From an uncultured Alphaproteobacteria bacterium (lineage in GTDB: Bacteria > Pseudomonadota > Alphaproteobacteria > RF32 > CAG-239), in NCBI GenBank assembly GCA_944391365.1, contig CALXTH010000014.1:1-10588 (forward strand): a DNA stretch of 10,588 bases, read 5' to 3'. The notes under the pieces were generated by a model, which had not been told where the DNA came from, did not search any database, and saw nothing but the letters and a program-made list of their open reading frames with translations. The position numbers and the translations under genes are program-made. Shown here one piece after another: positions 1-7,340 of the stretch; position 1 is the first letter of the stretch; each line of letters starts with the position of its first letter.

Positions 1-743
1 AAAAATCATTCTGCAATAAATATGGTTTTACTTTGACTTGCACAGGAACCGGCTACGCCGGTGGCGCAGGCTCTGCCTGTGGTAACAAATATACGCAATG
101 TACCTGTGCCAGTGGCTATGAGTGGAAAGATAGTAAATGTATGCCCATAAATAAATGTGTTGTCGGAGCATTATATTATTCAGATGGTACATGCTCTGAA
201 GATAAATTATATGACAAGACACTACTTGGAGTCATAATTTATACAGACGAAATTTCAAATAAAGGATGGATTATGACAGTTGATCCTATAGCAAAAGATG
301 TTGCGTGGCCTGAAAATTATAACGATGTGCCAAAGTTAAAAAATAACAAATCTGCTCCGAATGATATTCAGGATAGTTGTACGAATACAGACATCATTAC
401 TAAATATGGAGATAGCTCTAAATATCCGGAAGCATGGGCAGCTGGAAACTATAAGCCGACAGGCACCCCTGAAAATAAAGTATGGTGCTTGCCTTCAGCT
501 GGATTATTAAAAAAAATTAACGCCTCAACATTAAGTAAAATCAATGCAGGTATAATAATTGCCGAAGGAACCCTTTTAGGGAGTATTCATAGTGGTCATT
601 TTGAAGAGATTTGGTCATCATCAGAAGATTCTTATGGACATCCATGGTATCTGAGCATCAGCAATGATAGCTGTTCAATGGTCGGATATAGTGAGTCACG
701 CAATTATTATTGGGCATCGGTTCGTCCGGTAATGGAATTTTAA
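1..743 (+). CDS. Cys/Gly-rich putative surface protein with DUF1566-like C-terminus (5' partial)
   Basis: The reading frame is open from base 3 to the TAA at 741-743, giving 246 visible residues, so the true start lies left of the window; the TTG at 33 is an internal Leu codon, not a credible start. Visible residues 1-65 hold nine cysteines in a Gly/Thr/Ala-rich setting, with an EGF-like module reading YTQCTCASGYEWKDSKC followed by another Cys pair. From about residue 70 a globular domain begins (GVIIYTDE, KGWIMTVD), with WCLPSAG, IWSSSED and a terminal YYWASVRPVMEF. That layout of WxLP, WSSS and a final VRPV is what I know from DUF1566/Lcl-type domains of extracellular proteins. Location at the surface and disulfide bonding are inferred, since no signal peptide is visible. 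Its codons are richer in A/T than the genes to its right. Function unknown; an adhesin-like or structural surface role is only a guess. Confidence 0.75.
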   Translation, partial: KSFCNKYGFTLTCTGTGYAGGAGSACGNKYTQCTCASGYEWKDSKCMPINKCVVGALYYSDGTCSEDKLYDKTLLGVIIYTDEISNKGWIMTVDPIAKDVAWPENYNDVPKLKNNKSAPNDIQDSCTNTDIITKYGDSSKYPEAWAAGNYKPTGTPENKVWCLPSAGLLKKINASTLSKINAGIIIAEGTLLGSIHSGHFEEIWSSSEDSYGHPWYLSISNDSCSMVGYSESRNYYWASVRPVMEF

Positions 744-748
744 AACTC

Positions 749-784
749 AGCCCTCCTTGGATATTTCTCAGGAGGGCTTTCTTT
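749..784 (+). terminator. Rho-independent terminator after the surface-protein gene, possibly bidirectional
   Basis: A perfect 9-bp inverted repeat (AGCCCTCCT at 749-757, AGGAGGGCT at 770-778) encloses a 12-nt loop, followed by TTCTTT on the plus strand. It begins 5 nt after the TAA of the upstream gene. Read on the minus strand it lies just past the polA stop (786-788) and is followed by a run of four T, so it can plausibly stop both converging transcripts. The T tract is better on the plus strand. Confidence 0.8.
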
Positions 785-785
785 A

Positions 786-3587
786 CTAATGTGCTTCGGT
801 CCAGTTGTCGCCGATACCCACTTCTGCAATCAGCGGCACCTCATAATCAACGACATTTTCCATCACTTTTTTTATAATTGCCGAGGCCTGCCCGATTTCT
901 TCTTCCGGAGCCTCAAACACCAGTTCATCATGCACTTGCAGCAACATTCTGGTCTTCAGCCCTGCCGCCGCCAATTCGTTACCGACTTTATTCATTGCCA
1001 GCTTGATAATATCCGCTGCGCCGCCCTGTATCGGTGCGTTGATGGCCGCCCGCTCGGCATTGGCCGCCGTACGCTTGTTATGGTCATTAATTCCGTGAAC
1101 ATAACACTTCCGCCCGAAAGGCGTAACCACAAAACCATACTCATGGGCAAACAAAATTGTCTCATTCATATATTGCTTGATTTCCGGCATCTGCCTGAAA
1201 TAAGCGTCAATATAGGCTTTGGCCTCTTCGCGTGAAATATCCAGCTGCCGGGCCAGCCCGAACTGCGATATGCCGTAAACAATCCCGAAATTAATCGCCT
1301 TGGCCTGCCGCCGCAAATCCGGTGTAACTTCTTCCCGTGGCACCCCGAAGACATGAGCCGCCGTTGCCGCATGAATATCCACACCATGCGCAAAAGCCTC
1401 TTTCAGAGCCTTGACATTAGCCACATTGGCCATCAGCCGCAACTCCACTTGAGAATAATCTGAAGAAATAATTTTATACCCTTTCGGGGCGCAAAAACAC
1501 CGTCGGATTTTTTTTCCTGCCTCACTGCGAACGGGAATATTCTGCAAATTCGGGTTGGACGAAGCCAACCGCCCGGTATTGACGACAGTTTGCGCAAAAG
1601 TCGTATGTACGCGTGAGTTATTATCCAGCAACTCTAACAAAGAGTCGGTATAAGTGCTTTTCAGCTTTGAAAAACCGCGCCAGTCCAGGATTTTTTGCGC
1701 CAGCTCACAGCCTTCCTCCGCCAAATTCTCCAACACATCGGCGCCGGTTTGCCAGGCGCCGGTTGGTGTCTTTTTGCCCTTTATATTGTTTTTTTCAAAT
1801 AAAATATATCCGATTTGTTTCGGTGAACCAAGATTAAATTCTTCACCGGCAAGATGATAAATTTCCTGTTCCAAAGCCCGGATGTTGCTTTCAAAATCTT
1901 TACTCAGCTGTTTCAGGGCGGCGGCGTCAACCATAACCCCGTTGTCTTCCATCTGTTTGAGCACGCTGATAAGCGGCCGGTCGAAGTGCTCATAAATAAA
2001 TGCTTTCCGTTCATTAACGATTCTCTGTCTGAAAAGCGCATACAGCCGCAGGGTAATATCAGCGTCTTCCGCGGCATAATCCACAGCCTTGTCCAAAGGC
2101 ACCAAATCAAAAGTAATTTTGTTTTTGCCGCTGCCGCAAACGTCCTCATAAGCAATCATCTTGTGGCTGAGAAACAGCGGTGCCAACTCATCAAGCCCGT
2201 GCCCGTGTGCGGAAGAATCCAAAACATACGACATCACCGCCGTATCTTCCAGTGGAGCAACTTCAAAATCTTTGCCGAAAATTTGTGCCAGAAAGTGCAG
2301 GTCAAATTTAATATTATGCCCGATTTTCAAAATGGACTTGCTGGCAAAAACCGGTGCCAGATGTTTTTTGATAACATCGGGCGTCAATTGTTTTATTTCC
2401 GGCAATGCCGCCGTATCGCTGAACAAATCGCCGTGTCCGCTGCCGCTTTTGTGTGCAATCGGCACATAACAGGCGATTCCCGGCGCCACCGCCAGAGACA
2501 TTCCGACAATCTTGTCAAAAAACGGATTAAGCCCGGTTGTCTCGGTATCAACGGCAACCAGCCGCTTTTGCATAATCATCCCGACCCAGCGTTTCAGCCC
2601 CGCCTCATCCTGAATCAGTTCATAACGGGGCTTGACAGTCTCCGGTTTAAACAACGGCTGCTCAACAGTGTTTGCAACCGGGGCGGTGTTGCCATTGACG
2701 CAATCATCATGTCCGCCGCAGCACATTTCTGTTACCCATTTTTCAAAACGGGGTTTCAGCGTGCGGAAAGCATGCTTGTCTGCAAAGGCCAGCAGAGTGT
2801 CAAGCGACGGCTTTTTGCAACCGTAATCTTCAAGATTATGCTCAACCGGCACATCATCTTTCAGCGTAACCAACTGCAACGAAACTTCGGCATCCTGCCG
2901 ATGTTCAATCAGCGATTCCCGCCGTTTGTTCTGTTTGATTTCTCCGGCCCGGTTCAGAATTTCCGCAAGCGAACCAAACTGATTGACCAGTTCCGCTGCG
3001 GTTTTAATCCCGATTCCCGGAACCCCGGGCACATTATCAATGGAATCTCCGGCCAAAGCCTGAACATCCACAACTTTGTCCGGATAAACACCGAATTTTT
3101 CCTTAACATCTTCCGGTTCAAAGAATTTATCTTTCATCGGGTCATAATATTGTACCCCGGGTCTGATAAGCTGCATCAGGTCTTTGTCAGCCGAAACAAC
3201 CACGGCTTCATATCCTTTGTCGGTTGCCTGCCGGGCGTAAGTCGCAATCAGATCGTCAGCCTCATAACCTTCCATTTCCAAATGGTTGATATTAAGGGCA
3301 TCAACCGCCTCCCGGATAATCGGAAACTGCGGAATCAACTCTTCGGGAATTTCTTTACGCGTACCTTTATAATCTGGAAAAATCTCGTTACGGTAGTTTT
3401 TTCGTTTGGCATCAAACAGCACCAGACAATAATCACACTTAATCCGGGTCGTCAGTTTTAAGAACATATTGGTAAAGCCATAAACGGCATTAACCGGCAC
3501 ATTATCCGGATTTGTCATCATCGGCAACCCGTAAAAAGCCCGGAAAATATAACCCGAACCATCAATCAAACAAACTTTTTTAACCAC
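786..3587 (-). CDS. polA: DNA polymerase I (5'-3' exo, 3'-5' exo and polymerase domains)
   Basis: The 933-residue product matches the length of E. coli Pol I (928), the enzyme of Okazaki-fragment maturation and gap-filling repair. Residues 1-285 form the 5'-3' exonuclease/flap domain (VCLIDGSGYIFRAFYG, EGYEADDLIATYA, SADKDLMQL, then GDSIDNVPGVPGIG of the H3TH region). Residues 325-515 form the 3'-5' proofreading domain, and its catalytic set looks intact: D347/E349 in DTET, D429 in HNIKFD, Y504/D508 in YAAED. Residues 530-933 are the family A polymerase: motif A around D710 (SSDYSQVELR), motif B (RRQAKAINFGIVYG, 759-772) and motif C with D887 (QVHDELVFE). The start is GTG at 3585-3587, chosen because the family's N-terminus begins here and an AGGTG sits 4 nt upstream. 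The gene lies 42 nt after the small ribbon-helix-helix gene and may be co-transcribed with it. The linker between the two exonuclease domains carries an odd Cys/His cluster (residues 289-296). Confidence 0.98.
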   Translation of the reverse strand: MVKKVCLIDGSGYIFRAFYGLPMMTNPDNVPVNAVYGFTNMFLKLTTRIKCDYCLVLFDAKRKNYRNEIFPDYKGTRKEIPEELIPQFPIIREAVDALNINHLEMEGYEADDLIATYARQATDKGYEAVVVSADKDLMQLIRPGVQYYDPMKDKFFEPEDVKEKFGVYPDKVVDVQALAGDSIDNVPGVPGIGIKTAAELVNQFGSLAEILNRAGEIKQNKRRESLIEHRQDAEVSLQLVTLKDDVPVEHNLEDYGCKKPSLDTLLAFADKHAFRTLKPRFEKWVTEMCCGGHDDCVNGNTAPVANTVEQPLFKPETVKPRYELIQDEAGLKRWVGMIMQKRLVAVDTETTGLNPFFDKIVGMSLAVAPGIACYVPIAHKSGSGHGDLFSDTAALPEIKQLTPDVIKKHLAPVFASKSILKIGHNIKFDLHFLAQIFGKDFEVAPLEDTAVMSYVLDSSAHGHGLDELAPLFLSHKMIAYEDVCGSGKNKITFDLVPLDKAVDYAAEDADITLRLYALFRQRIVNERKAFIYEHFDRPLISVLKQMEDNGVMVDAAALKQLSKDFESNIRALEQEIYHLAGEEFNLGSPKQIGYILFEKNNIKGKKTPTGAWQTGADVLENLAEEGCELAQKILDWRGFSKLKSTYTDSLLELLDNNSRVHTTFAQTVVNTGRLASSNPNLQNIPVRSEAGKKIRRCFCAPKGYKIISSDYSQVELRLMANVANVKALKEAFAHGVDIHAATAAHVFGVPREEVTPDLRRQAKAINFGIVYGISQFGLARQLDISREEAKAYIDAYFRQMPEIKQYMNETILFAHEYGFVVTPFGRKCYVHGINDHNKRTAANAERAAINAPIQGGAADIIKLAMNKVGNELAAAGLKTRMLLQVHDELVFEAPEEEIGQASAIIKKVMENVVDYEVPLIAEVGIGDNWTEAH

Positions 3588-3629
3588 TGGACACCTGCTG
3601 TTTTATAATCGCCGGCAGGACAACACAAT

Positions 3630-3830
3630 TTATTCCCCGGCGGACAAAAAGAAAGACCGCTCCATCCCGCTGACCATACACAAATCTTCCCCGCGGCAGT
3701 CGTCATAATTGGCAACATACTCGCTCAATGCCAGAGAAATGCAGTTCTCCAGAGATGTCCCGTTCTCTCCGGCAATTTCAGCCAGCCGGGAACGCATATG
3801 TTCATCAAGGACTATTGAAACGGTTTGCAT
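3630..3830 (-). CDS. Small ribbon-helix-helix (CopG/Arc-like) protein
   Basis: This 66-residue ORF starts at ATG 3828-3830 with AAGGA placed 7 nt upstream, a good ribosome binding site. Residues 3-9 (TVSIVLD) look like the DNA-contacting beta strand of a ribbon-helix-helix protein. Residues 10-22 (EHMRSRLAEIAGE) fit helix A, and the NGTS turn plus LENCISLALSEYVANY (about 27-42) fits helix B. Residues 43-66 form a short acidic, Cys-containing tail (DDCRGEDLC) of unknown role. Such proteins are dimeric DNA-binding regulators or antitoxins. No toxin gene is adjacent: polA follows downstream on the same strand and a PBP gene is divergent upstream. It may act on its own promoter in the 3831-3900 intergenic region. 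The fold assignment rests on pattern only and the target is unknown. Confidence 0.72.
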   Translation of the reverse strand: MQTVSIVLDEHMRSRLAEIAGENGTSLENCISLALSEYVANYDDCRGEDLCMVSGMERSFFLSAGE

Positions 3831-3853
3831 AAAATCTTCCTTAACTTATTTAA

Positions 3854-3862
3854 TGCTATACT
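3854..3862 (+). promoter_or_regulatory. Candidate extended -10 promoter for the PBP gene
   Basis: TGCTATACT fits the extended -10 pattern TG-n-TATAAT with one mismatch (TATACT at 3857-3862). It lies 38 nt upstream of the ATG at 3901, predicting a leader of about 30 nt. No good -35 hexamer is seen 16-18 nt upstream, which is tolerated for extended -10 promoters. The 70-bp gap between the divergent genes must hold promoters for both directions; on the minus strand only a weak pair (TTGCCC, 16 nt, TATAGC) is visible. Confidence 0.45.
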
Positions 3863-3900
3863 GATACCATATTCGGGCAAAAGAGGCAAGGGCGTTTTCA

Positions 3901-5706
3901 ATGGCAAAATCGGCTAAGACAAGGAAAAACAAAAAGAAAACCAAAAAAAGAGAGTCAAAACAAAGGTTTACTCTGCGTCGCTTGGGGCTCAGGCTGATTG
4001 CCGCCTTGGTGATAACTTTGGTGTTATGGATCGGCTGGTGTTTTGTCACCCTGCCGGATATTGATAAAGTCGTGGCTCAGACCCGTCAGCCTTCCACGAT
4101 GATTATTGCCGAAAACGGCAACGAAATTTACAATTTCGGCAGTATCTATTCCGAAGTTGTTTCTCCTGAAGAACTCCCGCCTTATATGGTCGATGCCGTC
4201 ATTGCCACCGAAGACCGCCGTTTCTATTCCCATTTTGGCTTTGATGTTATCAGTTTTACCAGAGCCATGCTGGTCAATCTGTGGCACCGCCGCTATGTGC
4301 AGGGGGCTTCAACCATCACCCAGCAAGTCGCCAAAAATCTGTTCCTGACCTCCAATAAAACCATCAAACGCAAAGTTCAGGAGCTGTTGCTGGCTTTCTG
4401 GCTTGAATATAAACTCACCAAAGAACAGATTCTCACCTTGTACCTCAATCGTGTTTACCTTGGCTCGGGAACTTATGGCATAGAGGCGGCCGCGCAAAAA
4501 TATTTTCAAAAATCCTCCCGGGACATAAATCTTCTGGAAGCCGCAGTCATTGCCGGAATGCTCAAAGCGCCGTCGCGTTATAATCCCGTCGCCGGGGAAC
4601 AAAGGGCGCGTGACCGGGCGGCTGTGGTGCTTGATAATATGGTGAAAACCGAAAAAATAACCGATTCTCAAAGGCAAAACGCCCTGAAAATGACCCTCGG
4701 CCCCGAAAAAGTTTATACCGTCAGAGGAGGGCGCCATTTTGCTGACTGGGTCTACGGGGATGTTAATTCCTATATTGGCGAACGCGACAGTGATATTTAT
4801 GTTGCCACCACGCTGGATCAAACACTCCAGCAGAAAGCTGAAAAAATTTTGCAGGATTCCATCAAAGCAGCCAAAAACCGCAATGTGACCGAAGGAGCAC
4901 TTGTCATCTTGGATAAAAGCGGAGCCGTCAAGGCGATGGTCGGCGGTGTTAATTACAATAAAAGTCAGTTCAATCGGGCGGTTCAGGCGCTACGCCAACC
5001 CGGATCATCTTTCAAACCGTTCATTTATATTACGGCGCTGGAACAGGGATTTGTTCCGGACGATGTCGTCAACGATTCTCCGATTAATATCCGCGGATGG
5101 AAACCGGAAAATTTTGATAAAAAAATACACGGCGAAGTCACTCTGAGAAAAGCGTTGCGCCTGTCTCTCAATCTGGCAAGCGTCAATCTGGCTGCCGCCG
5201 TCGGACGCGGTAATATTATCAAATACGCCCGTCGGATGGGAATAACCACACCAATAGACAACACACCGTCCATGGCGCTGGGAACCTTTGAGGTTAAAGT
5301 ACTGGATATGGCCGTTGCTTATGCCTCGATAGCCAACGGCGGTTATGCCGTCTGGCCTTACGCAATAGAGGAAATTTATACCAAAGACGGCTACCAGCTT
5401 TATATGCGTACGCCCGATGAACCCAATCGGATTCTCCGGGAAAGCACGGTCGAAAATATAACGGAAATGCTGGAAGAAGTTATCTCCTCGGGAACGGGCA
5501 AAAAAGCACGCCTGCCGTTTTTTGCCGCCGGAAAAACCGGAACCTCGCAGGATTACCGGGATGCCTGGTTTGTCGGCTTTACTGACAAATATATTGCGGC
5601 CGTCTGGGTCGGTAATGACGACAATTCGCCGATGAAAGGCGTGACTGGCGGCGGCCTTCCGGCTGAAATCTGGAAAAAAATAATGCTGGAAGCTGAAAAA
5701 ATATAA
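3901..5706 (+). CDS. Class A penicillin-binding protein (peptidoglycan glycosyltransferase/transpeptidase)
   Basis: This bifunctional enzyme polymerises lipid II into glycan strands and crosslinks the stem peptides on the periplasmic face of the inner membrane. The 601-residue product starts with a very basic cytoplasmic tail (residues 1-28) and one membrane helix (about 29-49). The GT51 domain follows with its family motifs: EDRRFYSHFGFD (catalytic Glu104), QGASTITQQVAKNLF (134-148), RKVQELLLAFWLE (137-149 region of motif 3) and LTLYLNRVYLGSGTYGIEAA (motif 4). The transpeptidase domain has SxxK at S369-K372 (GSSFKP), SxN at S422-N424 (SLN) and KTG at 545-547 (AGKTGTSQDYRDAWF). All catalytic motifs are present. 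It is shorter than typical PBP1A (about 800 residues) and appears to lack the inserted OB-like domain and a long C-terminal tail. ATG 3901 has AAGGG 8 nt upstream. It is divergent from the ribbon-helix-helix/polA pair and appears monocistronic. I do not assign a specific PBP name. Confidence 0.95.
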   Translation: MAKSAKTRKNKKKTKKRESKQRFTLRRLGLRLIAALVITLVLWIGWCFVTLPDIDKVVAQTRQPSTMIIAENGNEIYNFGSIYSEVVSPEELPPYMVDAVIATEDRRFYSHFGFDVISFTRAMLVNLWHRRYVQGASTITQQVAKNLFLTSNKTIKRKVQELLLAFWLEYKLTKEQILTLYLNRVYLGSGTYGIEAAAQKYFQKSSRDINLLEAAVIAGMLKAPSRYNPVAGEQRARDRAAVVLDNMVKTEKITDSQRQNALKMTLGPEKVYTVRGGRHFADWVYGDVNSYIGERDSDIYVATTLDQTLQQKAEKILQDSIKAAKNRNVTEGALVILDKSGAVKAMVGGVNYNKSQFNRAVQALRQPGSSFKPFIYITALEQGFVPDDVVNDSPINIRGWKPENFDKKIHGEVTLRKALRLSLNLASVNLAAAVGRGNIIKYARRMGITTPIDNTPSMALGTFEVKVLDMAVAYASIANGGYAVWPYAIEEIYTKDGYQLYMRTPDEPNRILRESTVENITEMLEEVISSGTGKKARLPFFAAGKTGTSQDYRDAWFVGFTDKYIAAVWVGNDDNSPMKGVTGGGLPAEIWKKIMLEAEKI

Positions 5707-5753
5707 TTTTATCCGCAGTGCAAAATAGTGCTTTTATGTTTGAAATAATGATA

Positions 5754-5759
5754 TATAAT
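5754..5759 (+). promoter_or_regulatory. gpmI: Candidate -10 box upstream of gpmI
   Basis: A perfect TATAAT lies 42 nt before the gpmI ATG, predicting a leader of about 35 nt. It sits in a very A/T-rich 95-bp gap in which no convincing -35 hexamer is found at the usual spacing: the TTGAAA at 5740-5745 is only 8 nt away. The A/T-richness makes a chance match possible. A promoter here would drive the whole gpmI-envC-ctpA run. An AGAGGT at 5788-5793, 8 nt before the ATG, is the ribosome binding site. Confidence 0.4.
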
Positions 5760-5801
5760 AACCAACAACAAAAAAATCAGAATAAAAAGAGGTAAGATAT
5801 A

Positions 5802-7334
5802 ATGACGCAAAAACCTGTAATGTTACTTGTGCTCGATGGCTGGGGCTATCGGGAAAAAATCACCAAAGACAATGCAATTGAAATGGGGCATACGCCGAAC
5901 TGGCACAAATTTGTCAGCGAATGTCCGACATGTTTTGTTGAAACATCAGGCTTAGCTGTTGGTTTGCCTGAAGGACAGATGGGCAATTCCGAGGTCGGTC
6001 ACATGAACCTGGGTGCCGGCCGTGTTGTCATGCAGGACCTGCCCCGGATTGATCAGGCCGTTAAAGATGGTTCAATCAAACAAAACAAGGTTCTCTGTTC
6101 TATGATTGATACCCTGAAAAAAACTGGCGGAACCTGCCATGTCATGGGATTGATGTCGCCGGGCGGAGTCCACTCCTCACAAGCGCATATTGAAGCAATG
6201 TGCCGGATTCTCTCTGAAGCAAATATTCCGGTTGCCGTTCATGCTTTCCTTGACGGACGAGATACGCCGCCGTCTTCTGCTGCCGAATATCTTAAAGAAT
6301 TTGAACAACGCACATCGGATTTGAAAAATATAAAAATCGCCACAATTGCCGGCCGATTCTATGCAATGGATCGGGATAAGCGTTGGGATCGTGTCGAAGC
6401 TGCCTATAATGCCATAGTCTTGGGGGAGGGAAATCATGCCGCCACGGCTGACGAAGCAATTGCAGGTTCTTATGCCGCCGGAAAAACGGATGAATTTGTT
6501 GTCCCCTGTGTCATTGGTGATTATAAAGGCGCTGCTGACGGGGATGTTGTCCTGATGTGTAATTTCCGCGCCGACCGTGCCCGTGAAATTCTTTATGCTT
6601 TGGGCGATAAGGATTTTTCAGGCTTTGTCCGCAAAAAAGAGATTGCTTTTGCCGCCTGTGTCGGTATGACTGAATATTCTGTGGATCACCGCCGCTTTAT
6701 GCAGACAATTTTCCCGCCGGAAGCCCTGACCAAGATTTTTGGCGAAGTTGTTTCCGAACATGGTTTGAGCCAGCTCCGCATTGCCGAAACCGAAAAATAT
6801 GCCCATGTGACTTTCTTTTTTAACGGCGGCGAAGAACGTGAGTTTAAAGGTGAAGACCGGATTCTGATTCCCAGCCCGAAGGTTGCTACTTATGACCTCA
6901 AGCCGGAAATGTCTGTTTATGAAGTAACCGACAAACTCGTTGACGCAATTGAAAATCAACGTTTTGATGTTATTATCTGCAATTTTGCCAATGGTGACAT
7001 GGTCGGCCATACCGGAATTATGGAAGCGGCATTAAAGGCCGTTGCCGCGGTTGATGAATGCCTGGGACGTGTGGCCGATGCCATCAAAAAAGTCGGCGGT
7101 GTATTGTTTGTAACGGCAGACCATGGCAATGTTGAAAAAATGGTTGATGAAACCACCGGCGAACCCTATACCGCTCATACCGTCGGCAAAGTCAGAGCAG
7201 TTCTGATTAACAGCCAGCCCCCGGTTAAAGGATTGAAAGACGGACGCCTGGCAGATGTGTCGCCAACATTACTTGACTTGTTGGGCATCCCTCAGCCGGC
7301 GGAAATGACCGGACATTCTCTGCTGGAGAAATAA
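5802..7334 (+). CDS. gpmI: 2,3-bisphosphoglycerate-independent phosphoglycerate mutase
   Basis: This cytoplasmic glycolytic/gluconeogenic enzyme interconverts 3- and 2-phosphoglycerate using two Mn ions and a phosphoserine intermediate. The 510-residue length is the normal size for the family. The alkaline-phosphatase-like fold is shown by LVLDGWGYRE with metal ligand D12, the nucleophile S63 in MGNSEVGHMNLGAGR, the substrate-binding HAFLDGRDTPPSSA and NFRADRARE segments, D399 and H403 in GDMVGHTG, D440/H441 in VTADHGNVEKM and H459 in YTAHT. All these residues are present, so it should be active. ATG 5802 follows an AGAGGT site at good spacing. It is the first gene of a run with envC, ctpA and a YibQ-like gene; the envC start lies only 6 nt after its TAA. 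This neighbourhood, a glycolytic enzyme beside cell-separation genes, is conserved in E. coli and alphaproteobacteria. Confidence 0.98.
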   Translation: MTQKPVMLLVLDGWGYREKITKDNAIEMGHTPNWHKFVSECPTCFVETSGLAVGLPEGQMGNSEVGHMNLGAGRVVMQDLPRIDQAVKDGSIKQNKVLCSMIDTLKKTGGTCHVMGLMSPGGVHSSQAHIEAMCRILSEANIPVAVHAFLDGRDTPPSSAAEYLKEFEQRTSDLKNIKIATIAGRFYAMDRDKRWDRVEAAYNAIVLGEGNHAATADEAIAGSYAAGKTDEFVVPCVIGDYKGAADGDVVLMCNFRADRAREILYALGDKDFSGFVRKKEIAFAACVGMTEYSVDHRRFMQTIFPPEALTKIFGEVVSEHGLSQLRIAETEKYAHVTFFFNGGEEREFKGEDRILIPSPKVATYDLKPEMSVYEVTDKLVDAIENQRFDVIICNFANGDMVGHTGIMEAALKAVAAVDECLGRVADAIKKVGGVLFVTADHGNVEKMVDETTGEPYTAHTVGKVRAVLINSQPPVKGLKDGRLADVSPTLLDLLGIPQPAEMTGHSLLEK

Positions 7335-7340
7335 AAACAG

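Noticed and set aside
33..35. TTG as the start codon of the first gene
   Set aside because: The same frame is open to the left edge and continues the Cys-rich pattern (FCNKYGFT) upstream, so the TTG is an internal Leu codon.
1854..3461. Long plus-strand ORF (535 codons) opposite polA
   Set aside because: It lies wholly antisense to a polA with all catalytic motifs, and its translation is rich in Phe, Asn, Arg and Ile with no recognisable domain. It is a codon-bias shadow.
3594..3619. Inverted repeat CCTGC/GCAGG between the RHH gene and polA, which would cover part of the polA ribosome binding site
   Set aside because: Only 5 bp with a 16-nt loop and no supporting structure; expected by chance.
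4309..4821. Minus-strand ORF of 170 codons inside the PBP gene
   Set aside because: Antisense to the conserved glycosyltransferase domain, with no domain or ribosome binding site of its own.
5707..5740. Possible terminator after the PBP gene
   Set aside because: The AGTGC repeats here are direct, not inverted, and the only pairing is four A with four T; no stable hairpin with a T tract is seen.
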